Below are positions 17,821-25,850 of a stretch of 35,070 bases of DNA, one piece after another. The stretch is from Mesoaciditoga sp. (lineage in GTDB: Bacteria > Thermotogota > Thermotogae > Mesoaciditogales > Mesoaciditogaceae), in NCBI GenBank assembly GCA_002878315.1, contig PNIW01000095.1:1-35070 (forward strand). The letters are read 5' to 3'. The notes beneath the pieces were generated by a model. It saw only the letters and a list, made by a program, of their open reading frames with translations, searched no databases and was not told the DNA's origin. The position numbers and the translations under genes are program-made. The number at the start of each line of letters is the position of its first letter. The first letter of the stretch is position 1.

Positions 17821-17832
17821 AGGCCCTTTATC
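17806..17832. terminator. Bidirectional hairpin terminator between csrA and substrate-binding protein gene
   Basis: A perfect 12-base inverted repeat, GATAAAGGGCCT and AGGCCCTTTATC, separated by a three-base loop TAA. The loop is the csrA stop codon, and the opposite gene's stop (17831-17833) overlaps the far edge. The flanks are AT-rich but lack a long U tract. It sits between two convergent genes, as expected for shared termination. Confidence 0.8.
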
Positions 17833-19708
17833 ATTTAGAAAGCGAATAAAAATCTATTCCAGGTCTCATCGCATTCCAGTACCAGCCTTTGACCCATGTT
17901 CTTTCAACCCGGTAACCTTCTGGCTGATTCGTCCATATATATAGTGCATTTTCATGATCTACTTCTGCTATCTTTTTAGCAATTTGTGCGCGCTGTGCAG
18001 GATCAATGGTGGTCATCAAGGAATTGACAAGTGGATCCATATGTGTCTTTGCCCAGGCAGTGTAACTTGCACCAAGTGTTGCGCCATAGGCACCGCTTGA
18101 AGAATAGTAGGCCTGTGCAAAATCGTAAGGATCTGGATAATCTGCGAGCCATCCCATCATGTACATCGGTAACCTTCCGGCAATATAATCAGAAAGGAAG
18201 GAAGACCATAATTCTCCAACCACATTTATCTGGAACTTCGGATTCAAAATTCTTGCATAATTAGCAAGAGCCTGAAGGGCAAGTTCTCTAATAGAGTTTC
18301 CGGTGTTGTAAACCGCCGTGAATTTGAATCCCTTCTGCCATAATTGACCGTTGTAGGCTTTTTTGAAATATTCTGCCGCTTTCTGAAGATTTTGCTCGTA
18401 TTTTGGAAGATTTGGATCGTATCCAGGCAATCCTTCTATTATCGCACTGTTAGGCTGTATTGCCATCCCGTTCCATGCCTGCTGTATATATTGTGTATAA
18501 GGAAATAGATATTCGAATCCCTTTCTAACATCTAAGTTTGAGAAGAAATCGGGTGGAATGCCATTTCCGTCAAGCTTTCCAGATCCTATATAAGCATTTC
18601 CTTGGGCATTTATATTCCATGTAAAGTAGATATTGTCAACCTCGAGAGTTGGAAGGTTCTTTATAACCCTTATGTCTTTGTTGTTTTCAACCTCTTGCAA
18701 ATATTGAACAGGAACGTATATCGTGTCGGCCTGACCGGACTGGAGATCAAGCAATCTTGTCGTAAATTCGCTTACGTATTTGATCACGGCGTACTTTGTA
18801 GGAGCCGGCCCTGCCCAGTATTTATCAAATCTCACAAAGACTATTTCTCTATTCGGTGTCCAGTACTGTATCGTGTAAGGTCCGGTACCATTCTCTATTG
18901 AAAGAAGAGGATCTTCAGAATGAGTTGGGTTATGGTAATACCACCAGTCATCGGCCTTGCCGTCCCACGCGTTGTGTTCGGCTGCCCACTTTTCATCAAG
19001 AATTGCCGAAATGTTGGATCCGTGAGCGAGAATCTCGAGAAATGGAGGATATGTCTGTGGAAGATGAATTATAACGTCATTTCCCTTGATCTCAAAATCC
19101 TTCGCAAGTAAATCAAATGCATTGATCAATGCCTGTTTGTACTTGTCATTCAAAGGATTCTTCGTGCCGGTTGCGAATATTCCTAAAGATGAAAGACTTG
19201 TGTAATTGAGCGGATTGCTAAGGCCCAGTTCTTTCGCAACTACCTGAACAATGGAGGTCACATACTGGCCATCTATCATCGGGAATAACGGACCTGCAAG
19301 CATCCATGATGGTCCACCGGATCTATCAAAGATTACGGCCCTTTCAAGCGAATAAACAACGTCTTGTGGAGTCAAAATATCTCCGTTGTGGAAGTAGACA
19401 CCCTGTCTTATGTGGAAGACGTAGGTTGTGCCGTTGTCAAGAATCGTTCCGTCTGACAGAGATGGCACATTGGTGGAAAGCATCGGCAAAAATTTCGTTG
19501 TCGACGTTCCATCGTACTGGACAAGATTATCATACAGTTGCCATATGACCTCTCCCGATGCCGTATCGTAAGCCCACGCGGGATCGAGCGAATCGATAGG
19601 TCCTATAGTTTCTTCAACTATGGTATCGGGATTGACCACATTCTGAGCCATTCCGATGGAGAAAAATACCATTGAAACGGCTGCAAGAACTACCAAAAGT
19701 TTTTTCAT
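17831..19708 (-). CDS. ABC transporter substrate-binding protein, family 5 (peptide/oligosaccharide type)
   Basis: A 625-residue exported solute-binding protein. It has a signal peptide (MKKLLVVLAAVSMVFFSIGM, cleavage probably near residue 21) and the family-5 landmarks: IDSLDPAWAYDTASGEVIWQ, then FHIRQGVYFHNGDILTPQDVVYSLERA, and a C-terminal MGWLADYPDPYDFAQAYYSS region. In thermophilic Thermotogota such proteins bind peptides or beta-linked oligosaccharides, so the ligand is not predicted. No permease or ATPase of the Opp/Dpp type is adjacent, so it must serve a transporter encoded elsewhere. The start has a GGAGGAGG Shine-Dalgarno. Confidence 0.93.
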   Translation of the reverse strand: MKKLLVVLAAVSMVFFSIGMAQNVVNPDTIVEETIGPIDSLDPAWAYDTASGEVIWQLYDNLVQYDGTSTTKFLPMLSTNVPSLSDGTILDNGTTYVFHIRQGVYFHNGDILTPQDVVYSLERAVIFDRSGGPSWMLAGPLFPMIDGQYVTSIVQVVAKELGLSNPLNYTSLSSLGIFATGTKNPLNDKYKQALINAFDLLAKDFEIKGNDVIIHLPQTYPPFLEILAHGSNISAILDEKWAAEHNAWDGKADDWWYYHNPTHSEDPLLSIENGTGPYTIQYWTPNREIVFVRFDKYWAGPAPTKYAVIKYVSEFTTRLLDLQSGQADTIYVPVQYLQEVENNKDIRVIKNLPTLEVDNIYFTWNINAQGNAYIGSGKLDGNGIPPDFFSNLDVRKGFEYLFPYTQYIQQAWNGMAIQPNSAIIEGLPGYDPNLPKYEQNLQKAAEYFKKAYNGQLWQKGFKFTAVYNTGNSIRELALQALANYARILNPKFQINVVGELWSSFLSDYIAGRLPMYMMGWLADYPDPYDFAQAYYSSSGAYGATLGASYTAWAKTHMDPLVNSLMTTIDPAQRAQIAKKIAEVDHENALYIWTNQPEGYRVERTWVKGWYWNAMRPGIDFYSLSK

Positions 19709-19986
19709 ACCGTCTTGCCTCCTCCTGATATATCCTTAAGATAAAAAGACAAAATTGATACATTTCAAGGATATCAAAAAAAATATGCGAAAGTAATTTC
19801 GAATAAAATAAGCATTTTTTATGCGATACTGTATTTTAAATGAAGTTGCATCAAATAAGTAATTAATAATTAACCCTCGTGAGCGGATGCTGTGAAATGA
19901 ACAGATTTTTCGATCGATATGTTTCATGCGTGAATGTTATAACCCTATTTTATATAGTATAATTTTAAGGAAAGGAGATGTTTTTT
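19709..19986. other. Divergent AT-rich intergenic region
   Basis: About 280 bases separate the divergent substrate-binding protein gene and gnd. The sequence is AT-rich and holds a repeated TATGCGA (19784-19790 and 19820-19826, same strand). No RNA gene or convincing coding frame was found; a 63-codon frame on the minus strand looks like chance. Promoters for both neighbours should be here. Confidence 0.5.
19958..19963 (+). promoter_or_regulatory. Candidate -10 box for the gnd-zwf-pgl operon
   Basis: A perfect TATAAT lies 23 bases before the gnd start. The region at the -35 distance (about 19935-19940) is a poor match, so the promoter may depend on an activator or be a chance AT-rich match. 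Confidence 0.35.
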
Positions 19987-20901
19987 GTGAAAATAGGCAT
20001 AGTAGGTCTTGGAAGAATGGGAATGAATATGGCAAAAAGGCTTCTTTTGGGAAATCACAAAGTTGTTGCCTACAACCGCACCGAGGAAAAGATCGAAGAG
20101 ATAAAGAAATTTGCGGCAGAAGGTGCGCAAAATTTGGAAGATCTTGTCTTAAAATTAGATAAACCAGCCATTGTGTGGCTTATGTTGCCTGCTGGGGAGA
20201 TAACAGATGAACATATAAATGAACTTGCCAAATTCATGAAAGAAGGAGACATAATCATAGACGGCAGCAACGGATTTTATGGGGACGATATAAGAAGAGC
20301 TGGTGATCTCGCAAAGAAAGGCATTCATTACATCGACGCCGGAGTCTCCGGTGGCATATGGGGATTGGAGGTTGGATACTGCACAATGATAGGGGGAAAT
20401 AAATCCGATTTTGAGTATATAGAGCCAATCTTAAAATCTCTCGCCCCCAAAGAAGGTTACATGTATTGCGGGCCTACCGGAGCCGGCCATTATACAAAGA
20501 TGGTTCACAATGGCATAGAATATGCACTTATGGAAGCTTACGGAGAGGGATTCGAAATACTTCACGAGTCCCCTTACGGTAAAACTCTGGACCTTGAAAA
20601 GGTTGCTCACATATGGAATCATGGAAGTGTTGTTAGATCATGGCTTTTGGAGCTTCTCGAAGATGCTTTGAAAAAAGATAAAGATCTCTCGGAGATAAAA
20701 GGATACGTTGAAGATTCTGGAGAAGGCAGATGGACGGTAAATGAAGCCGTAAATCTCGGCGTTTCGGCAACTGCGATCGCACATGCGCTTTTCAAAAGAT
20801 TTGAATCGAGAAAAGAGGATCAATTCTCAGACAAAATAATAGCGGCTCTAAGAAATGAATTTGGTGGTCATAAAGTCTACAAAGAAGATGATCACAATTG
20901 A
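19987..20901 (+). CDS. gnd: 6-phosphogluconate dehydrogenase (decarboxylating), short form
   Basis: Oxidatively decarboxylates 6-phosphogluconate to ribulose-5-phosphate. The 304-residue protein has the Rossmann motif GLGRMGMN (7-14), then YNRT at about 29-32 (Asn-Arg-Thr here is typical of NADP-binding 6PGDH), DGSNGFYGDD, GVSGGIWGLEVGY and the catalytic GAGHYTKMVHNGIEYALMEA. At about 300 residues it is the short form, lacking the long C-terminal helical half of the 470-residue enzymes. GTG 19987 is preferred over ATG 19978 because the Shine-Dalgarno AAAGGAG (19971-19977) abuts the ATG and is 9 bases from the GTG. zwf and pgl follow. Confidence 0.93.
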   Translation: MKIGIVGLGRMGMNMAKRLLLGNHKVVAYNRTEEKIEEIKKFAAEGAQNLEDLVLKLDKPAIVWLMLPAGEITDEHINELAKFMKEGDIIIDGSNGFYGDDIRRAGDLAKKGIHYIDAGVSGGIWGLEVGYCTMIGGNKSDFEYIEPILKSLAPKEGYMYCGPTGAGHYTKMVHNGIEYALMEAYGEGFEILHESPYGKTLDLEKVAHIWNHGSVVRSWLLELLEDALKKDKDLSEIKGYVEDSGEGRWTVNEAVNLGVSATAIAHALFKRFESRKEDQFSDKIIAALRNEFGGHKVYKEDDHN

Positions 20902-22412
20902 GTGTTCCGGTAACGTGTAAGGATTTTTTCTGTACAGAATCTCATCCACAGCCCGTGGGAATAATTATTTTTGGAGCATCTGGCGATTTAACCTCAAGAA
21001 AACTCTTGCCATCACTTTTTAATCTTTTTTTGAGGGGATTGATGCCAGATGATTTTTACATTTTGGGAGTAGCAAGAACTGAATTCACAGATGAAACATT
21101 CAGAGAGAAAGTGAAGGAGTCATTAACAGGCGATAACGGTAAGATTCAGGATTTTCTTGAAAGAACCTTTTACACTCAAGGTGAATATGATTCGATTTCG
21201 CTCTATTCCGACTTGAAATGGAGGATCAAAGATCTTGAGAAGAGATTCACGACAAAAGGCAACAAGATATTTTATATGGCCGTTCCGCCTTCTTTGTATC
21301 TTCCAATTGTCGAAAATCTTGGAGATCTTGGTCTTACAAGCCAGGAAAATGCTTTTTCAAGAGTGATCATAGAAAAACCATTTGGTTTTGATCTTGACAG
21401 TGCCAATGAGTTAGATAAAAAACTTCATATGACTTTGAAAGAAGATCAGATATACAGAATAGATCATTACTTAGGAAAGGAAACCGTACAGAATATACTT
21501 ATATTCAGATTTGCAAATTCGATCTTTGAGCCTGTATGGAATAATCGGTACATAGACAATGTCCAAATAACGGTTGCAGAGGATATAGGTGTAGAACACA
21601 GAGCCGGATATTACGAACATGCAGGCCTTGTCAGGGATATGTTTCAGAACCACATGATGCAACTTTTGTCTCTTGTCACGATAGAGCCACCTTCTACCTT
21701 TGACGCCGATGAAATACACAATGAAAAGGTAAAAATATTTAGATCGATAAGACCATTTCCTCTCGATGATTTAGATTCCTGGTTTGTAAGGGGACAGTAC
21801 GGCAGAGGAAAAATAGACGGAAAAGAAGTCGTAAGTTATGTCGAAGAACCCGGAGTCAATCCAAATTCAAAAGTTGAAACATTTGCCGCGGCCAAATTTA
21901 TGATAGATAACTGGAGATGGAGTGGCGTTCCATTTTACATGAGATCTGGAAAGAGACTTCAAAAGCGCGTAAGCGAGATCATAATCACCTTTAAAAGGGT
22001 GCCCCATTCTATTTTCCCGCAACTTCCAGTAAAGAACATACCGTCTAACATTCTCAAAATAAATATTCAGCCAGAAGAAGGGATCGTTCTTTCTTTTCAA
22101 GCAAAGCATCCCGGTCCAAAACTTTGCATGAGCACTTTAACTATGGATTTTAAATACACCGAAGTCTTTGGAACGAGACCACCCGAAGCCTATGAACGCC
22201 TTCTACTCGATTGTATGTTTGGAGATCAAACATTGTTTATAAGAGATGATGTAATGCGTGAAAGTTGGAAGATATTCACTCCGTTGATAAAAAAATGGGA
22301 GAGTGAAAAAGATATTTCAAAGTTGGATATTTACGAAGCAGGCACGTGGGGCCCGGCATCTTCAGATGAATTGATAAAGAAGGATGGAAGGGAATGGTAC
22401 AACGCGCTGTAA
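20898..22412 (+). CDS. zwf: Glucose-6-phosphate 1-dehydrogenase
   Basis: First enzyme of the oxidative pentose phosphate pathway, making 6-phosphogluconolactone and NAD(P)H. The 504-residue protein has the coenzyme motif GASGDLT (26-32), EKPFG (159-163), and the active-site signature RIDHYLGKE (187-195). The TTG start at 20898 overlaps the gnd stop as TTGA; there is no other good start before the Rossmann motif. It overlaps pgl by 19 bases. Confidence 0.97.
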   Translation: MSVPVTCKDFFCTESHPQPVGIIIFGASGDLTSRKLLPSLFNLFLRGLMPDDFYILGVARTEFTDETFREKVKESLTGDNGKIQDFLERTFYTQGEYDSISLYSDLKWRIKDLEKRFTTKGNKIFYMAVPPSLYLPIVENLGDLGLTSQENAFSRVIIEKPFGFDLDSANELDKKLHMTLKEDQIYRIDHYLGKETVQNILIFRFANSIFEPVWNNRYIDNVQITVAEDIGVEHRAGYYEHAGLVRDMFQNHMMQLLSLVTIEPPSTFDADEIHNEKVKIFRSIRPFPLDDLDSWFVRGQYGRGKIDGKEVVSYVEEPGVNPNSKVETFAAAKFMIDNWRWSGVPFYMRSGKRLQKRVSEIIITFKRVPHSIFPQLPVKNIPSNILKINIQPEEGIVLSFQAKHPGPKLCMSTLTMDFKYTEVFGTRPPEAYERLLLDCMFGDQTLFIRDDVMRESWKIFTPLIKKWESEKDISKLDIYEAGTWGPASSDELIKKDGREWYNAL

Positions 22413-23062
22413 AAAGGTTCAAAAGTATAGAAGATGTGAATGAAGCGATTTTAAAATTTCTCTCTCAATATTTCAAAAAAGATCAAAAGATCTTTACTCT
22501 TTGCCTCTCGGGAGGGAAAACTCCGCAGAAACTTTATGAAAGAATGGCCTTTGAAAACTTTCCATGGGAAAAGATCCACCTCTTCTGGGGAGACGAAAGG
22601 TATGTCCCGTATGATGATCCGCGCAGCAATTACAAGATGGCTTACGATTCTCTAATAAGAATGATAAATATACCATCTCAAAATGTGCATAAAATAAGAA
22701 CAGATTTGTCTCCAGAAGATGCTGTCAAAGATTACGAAGAGACGTTAAGATCCTTCTTTGATGACGGTCCAACCTTTGATATCCTCTTTCTTGGGATGGG
22801 AAGGGACGGCCATACTGCCTCTATCTTTCCAAATTCTCCTTTGATTCACGAAAAGAGAAGATGGGTAGCCTTTACGGAAGCAAAATTAGAGCCTTTTGTA
22901 GATCGTATAACTCTTACTTTTCCCGTCATTAACAGATCAAAGAATATCTTTATTCTGGCCGGTGGACGGGAAAAAATACGGGCTTTGGAAAATTTTTCGG
23001 ATGAGATTCCGGTGAATATGGTCAGATCAGAACATCTCGAGGTAATGATTTACGAAGAATAA
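22394..23062 (+). CDS. pgl: 6-phosphogluconolactonase
   Basis: Hydrolyses 6-phosphogluconolactone, linking zwf and gnd. The 222-residue protein is of the DevB/Pgl (glucosamine-6-phosphate isomerase fold) type: LCLSGGKTPQKLYE (about 36-49), FWGDERYVP (64-72) and GMGRDGHTASIFP. It is the third gene of the gnd-zwf-pgl operon. Its last 13 bases overlap the 3' end of the convergent minus-strand gene, with no obvious terminator between them. Confidence 0.96.
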   Translation: MVQRAVKRFKSIEDVNEAILKFLSQYFKKDQKIFTLCLSGGKTPQKLYERMAFENFPWEKIHLFWGDERYVPYDDPRSNYKMAYDSLIRMINIPSQNVHKIRTDLSPEDAVKDYEETLRSFFDDGPTFDILFLGMGRDGHTASIFPNSPLIHEKRRWVAFTEAKLEPFVDRITLTFPVINRSKNIFILAGGREKIRALENFSDEIPVNMVRSEHLEVMIYEE

Positions 23063-24096
23063 CCTAAAAGAATTAAAAAATCGTACTTTCCAATGGAATA
23101 GTATCTTTTCGATGAAGCCCAATCAACAATATCATAGTACATTTTGAGGAATTCCGTTGTTGACGTGCTTATAAATGTGAATTTGACATTCGGATAGATT
23201 TTAGAAAGAGCGGATTTGATGACATCTAATTTCCACGAACTGTCTGAAAGAGAGATGACTATATTCTCTCCCTTGAATTTTCTGAAAAGATCCGGTATTA
23301 TTTCAAAATCATACCCGTTTTTAGACCATAAATTCATGTTTGTCTGATAAAATTCAAATGGATTTTGATCTGAGCAATTTATGATGACGGGCTTTATCGA
23401 AAAAGGATTGTAAAAAGGCGTACAATTTTCCATTTCCATGGCAAAATTCTTTAAAGCATCGGCATTTGTTATAAAAGTTCCATTTGAATAAACGTATGGA
23501 TATTCGATTTTGAAGATTGACGGTTTTGTCTGTATAAAATGAATGATTCTCACGAATCTTGTAAAACTTATACTGCTTTTGAACTGGTTTGAAAAATTCT
23601 TGAAAGAGTAAAACAAAGAAAGTGGATCCTGAGTTTTTTCTTTTTCTATGATCTTTATAAGGTCTTCGATTGTTTCATATTGAAGCCCACTTTGATATCC
23701 TTCAAGCGCTGATTTTGTTGAGACAAGCCAGTCTGTCAGTTTTAAATTCGTGACTTTCTCTATCGCTCTTTCCATCTGCTCAATACCTTTGGTCTGGTAA
23801 ATATTTGAAATGCTTTGACCATTTATGGATAGATCCGTCGGGACTCTAACGATTATAAGATTCTTCGTCGTTAAATCCATACCGACTATTTCTATTGCGA
23901 TAATTCCCGCGCTATCTTTTATGACCGATAACAGATATACTTTAGAATTTGGATATTCATTCGCTATTGCAGAAAATCCGCTTTCAAAAATAGGATAAAT
24001 AACTATAGAAGACAGAATTATTCCAAAAATTGAAACTATTACAGAAAGAGCCAGAAGAACATTCTTCAACTTTTCACTCCTCTTATGTAATTCCAT
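23050..24096 (-). CDS. Membrane-anchored LytR-CpsA-Psr-like protein, degenerate
   Basis: A 348-residue protein with a short basic N-terminus, one membrane helix (about 12-36), and an outer domain. Residues about 55-120 follow the pattern of the start of LCP domains (IAIEIVGMDLTTKNLIIVRV, then a block ending in AIEKVTNLKLTDWL), and the last 90 residues could be a LytR_C-like module. The polyphosphate-binding arginines are missing: the usual IPRD reads VPTD, and no R-x-R followed by an acidic-R motif is seen. Context supports an LCP origin, since lytR often follows yqeK. It overlaps the YqeK-like gene by 31 bases. Enzymatic ligase activity is unlikely; function unknown. Confidence 0.6.
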   Translation of the reverse strand: MELHKRSEKLKNVLLALSVIVSIFGIILSSIVIYPIFESGFSAIANEYPNSKVYLLSVIKDSAGIIAIEIVGMDLTTKNLIIVRVPTDLSINGQSISNIYQTKGIEQMERAIEKVTNLKLTDWLVSTKSALEGYQSGLQYETIEDLIKIIEKEKTQDPLSLFYSFKNFSNQFKSSISFTRFVRIIHFIQTKPSIFKIEYPYVYSNGTFITNADALKNFAMEMENCTPFYNPFSIKPVIINCSDQNPFEFYQTNMNLWSKNGYDFEIIPDLFRKFKGENIVISLSDSSWKLDVIKSALSKIYPNVKFTFISTSTTEFLKMYYDIVDWASSKRYYSIGKYDFLILLGYSS

Positions 24097-24560
24097 GCTT
24101 CAACTGTTTCTGGGAGAACAAGCAAATTATTTGTGACGGCGTATATTAATTTGTTTTTTACTATGGCTTCAAATCCTTCCTTTAGAGACCGTGCGGATAT
24201 TTCTCTCAACTCTTCTATGCCTTCAAAATCTCTTCCGGATTCTGTTGAATCGAGTATGAACATGGCCATAACTATTGGCGATTCGGTCGGAATTCCGGAT
24301 GTATGGTAGGTGACAGCATCGAGGATCTCTCTGTCATTTACTCCAAAGTGCCTTTTTAGGTATTCGGCCGCAACTTTTCCATGAAGCAAAAGAGGCGAGA
24401 AGTTTTCGACGGGTGTTATACTTAAATTCCATACTCTCGCAATTTTGATCAATTTTTGTGGAAGGACATCTCTGAATAGATCATGAGAATCAACGCAAAT
24501 CAAAAGTCTTTGGAGGTCTAAAGCATGGATTTTTGCAAAATTTACAGCATCTTCCTCCAT
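24066..24560 (-). CDS. YqeK-like HD-domain phosphohydrolase
   Basis: YqeK proteins hydrolyse diadenosine tetraphosphate symmetrically. This 164-residue frame has the HD pair in VDSHDLF, a later His in LLLHGKVAAEYL, TYHTSG, and FILDSTESGRDFEGIEELRE, in the order and spacing of YqeK. The family's first metal-binding His is not in the frame from ATG 24560. It appears in the same frame just upstream (CAC at 24570-24572, reading SAHIERMEEDA), but no ATG, GTG or TTG precedes it before a stop. The true start may be a rare codon such as ATT 24588-24590, overlapping the previous gene. The following LCP-like gene matches the usual yqeK neighbourhood. Confidence 0.72.
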   Translation of the reverse strand: MEEDAVNFAKIHALDLQRLLICVDSHDLFRDVLPQKLIKIARVWNLSITPVENFSPLLLHGKVAAEYLKRHFGVNDREILDAVTYHTSGIPTESPIVMAMFILDSTESGRDFEGIEELREISARSLKEGFEAIVKNKLIYAVTNNLLVLPETVEAWNYIRGVKS

Positions 24561-24565
24561 TCTTT

Positions 24566-25831
24566 CTATGTGAGCCGACTTGTTTGTAATCCGTAAGTAA
24601 ACACTTCCTTTGAATTTGGCCCAAGATCGAGATAAAACCTTATCTGTGTGGTAGACGGTCTTTCGAATTTAATCCCTGACGGTACAGAAATCACTGTCGC
24701 ATCTGAAGGAATTGAGATGTATATCCACAAAGAGCCTGGAGTAGATGAAGAATTGATAGCCGTCACCTGATAGTAATGATCGTAAAGATCTTTTGATACC
24801 ATCGTTCTTTGAATTTCTATTGATCGAGCACCGAGATCGAAGTTTTGGCCGTAAGAAAGATCAAGAGAAATTCCCGATGCCGTATTCGTGATATTCGTTT
24901 GCCCGAGAAAGTAAGTTATATCATCATTTGTCCTGTAAAGGCTGACAGTGCCGGCTGGAACGGGAAAATCGTGAGAAACTTTGGCCACCTGAACGGCATT
25001 TGTAAAATTCTGAGAGGGATTGTAGACGATATTCAACTTCTCCACCTTCACATTCTTTGAAAAAAGCGGGAGAAATACGGCTGAATTTGAGTCAAGTTCT
25101 TCTACCTTACCGTAGTCGTAAATTTTGTATCCCTCGACACTCTGAGCCTCAGGCATAGAAGTCGCTGGGGCGAAGGCAGCGTTAAAAGCCTTTACCATTT
25201 GAGGCTGGAAAGTATTTGACGTGATCAGGTTACCGGAAAGAATTGAAAGGTTGAAATTTCTAAAGGTCGTATCTGTCTTGTTCCACAATTCCACCTTGCC
25301 GGTCATAATAGCGTTATCTAAATTCAGCGTATAATAAGCCTTCCATCCAATACCATTTGTAAGGTAAGAATAAGAAATAGAGGAAGCATTGGTCGATACG
25401 ATAAAGTAATTCTGAGAATCGATCTGCGGGAATGACGGGAATATAAACTGGCCCGACGGAGAAAAATATATCTTTCCATTTTCAACATTTTGAATTATAA
25501 CAGGATTTGCAGAAAGAATACGTACATTTCTTACGATATTTGTCGATTCAGATGTGAATTCAAATTGTACAGTTGTACCTAAAAACTTTTTAAGGAAGTA
25601 ATCGAGAGTGTAAGACTCGGCACTGTGGTATTCATAGGTGCCGTTTGCAGAAATAACAAGCGATTCCGGCATCGTACCATTTGTTGCTGGGATTATAAAA
25701 ACACCCTTCCCATTTTTTACGGTAACATTTGAAGAAATGAGCGCTATTTGATTGTATGCAACTATGTTGGTCATCGAAAATGCAACGGAAAGGCACATTA
25801 CGTTTAGGATCAATAAAACGAGTTTTTTCAT
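24566..25831 (-). CDS. Exported DUF4139 domain protein
   Basis: A 421-residue protein with a signal peptide (KKLVLLILNVMCLSVAFS) and a beta-rich body. The block GIGWKAYYTLNLD followed by KVELWNKTDTTFRNFNLSIL matches the DUF4139 pattern, a domain of unknown function in secreted proteins. ATG 25831 is chosen because GGAGG lies 7 bases upstream; an in-frame start at 25849 would put non-signal residues in front. The C-terminus (PNSKEVFTYGLQTSRLT) is typical of the domain. It lies 19 bases downstream of the GH13 gene and may act at the cell surface; no activity is known. Confidence 0.77.
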   Translation of the reverse strand: MKKLVLLILNVMCLSVAFSMTNIVAYNQIALISSNVTVKNGKGVFIIPATNGTMPESLVISANGTYEYHSAESYTLDYFLKKFLGTTVQFEFTSESTNIVRNVRILSANPVIIQNVENGKIYFSPSGQFIFPSFPQIDSQNYFIVSTNASSISYSYLTNGIGWKAYYTLNLDNAIMTGKVELWNKTDTTFRNFNLSILSGNLITSNTFQPQMVKAFNAAFAPATSMPEAQSVEGYKIYDYGKVEELDSNSAVFLPLFSKNVKVEKLNIVYNPSQNFTNAVQVAKVSHDFPVPAGTVSLYRTNDDITYFLGQTNITNTASGISLDLSYGQNFDLGARSIEIQRTMVSKDLYDHYYQVTAINSSSTPGSLWIYISIPSDATVISVPSGIKFERPSTTQIRFYLDLGPNSKEVFTYGLQTSRLT

Positions 25832-25850
25832 ACAAATACCTCCATTCAAC

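Noticed and set aside
19784-19826. Repeated TATGCGA as an operator
   Set aside because: Only seven bases, two copies, in AT-rich DNA; too little to support a site.
19736-19927. 63-codon minus-strand frame in the intergenic region
   Set aside because: No Shine-Dalgarno, no recognisable domain, AT-rich composition typical of a promoter region.
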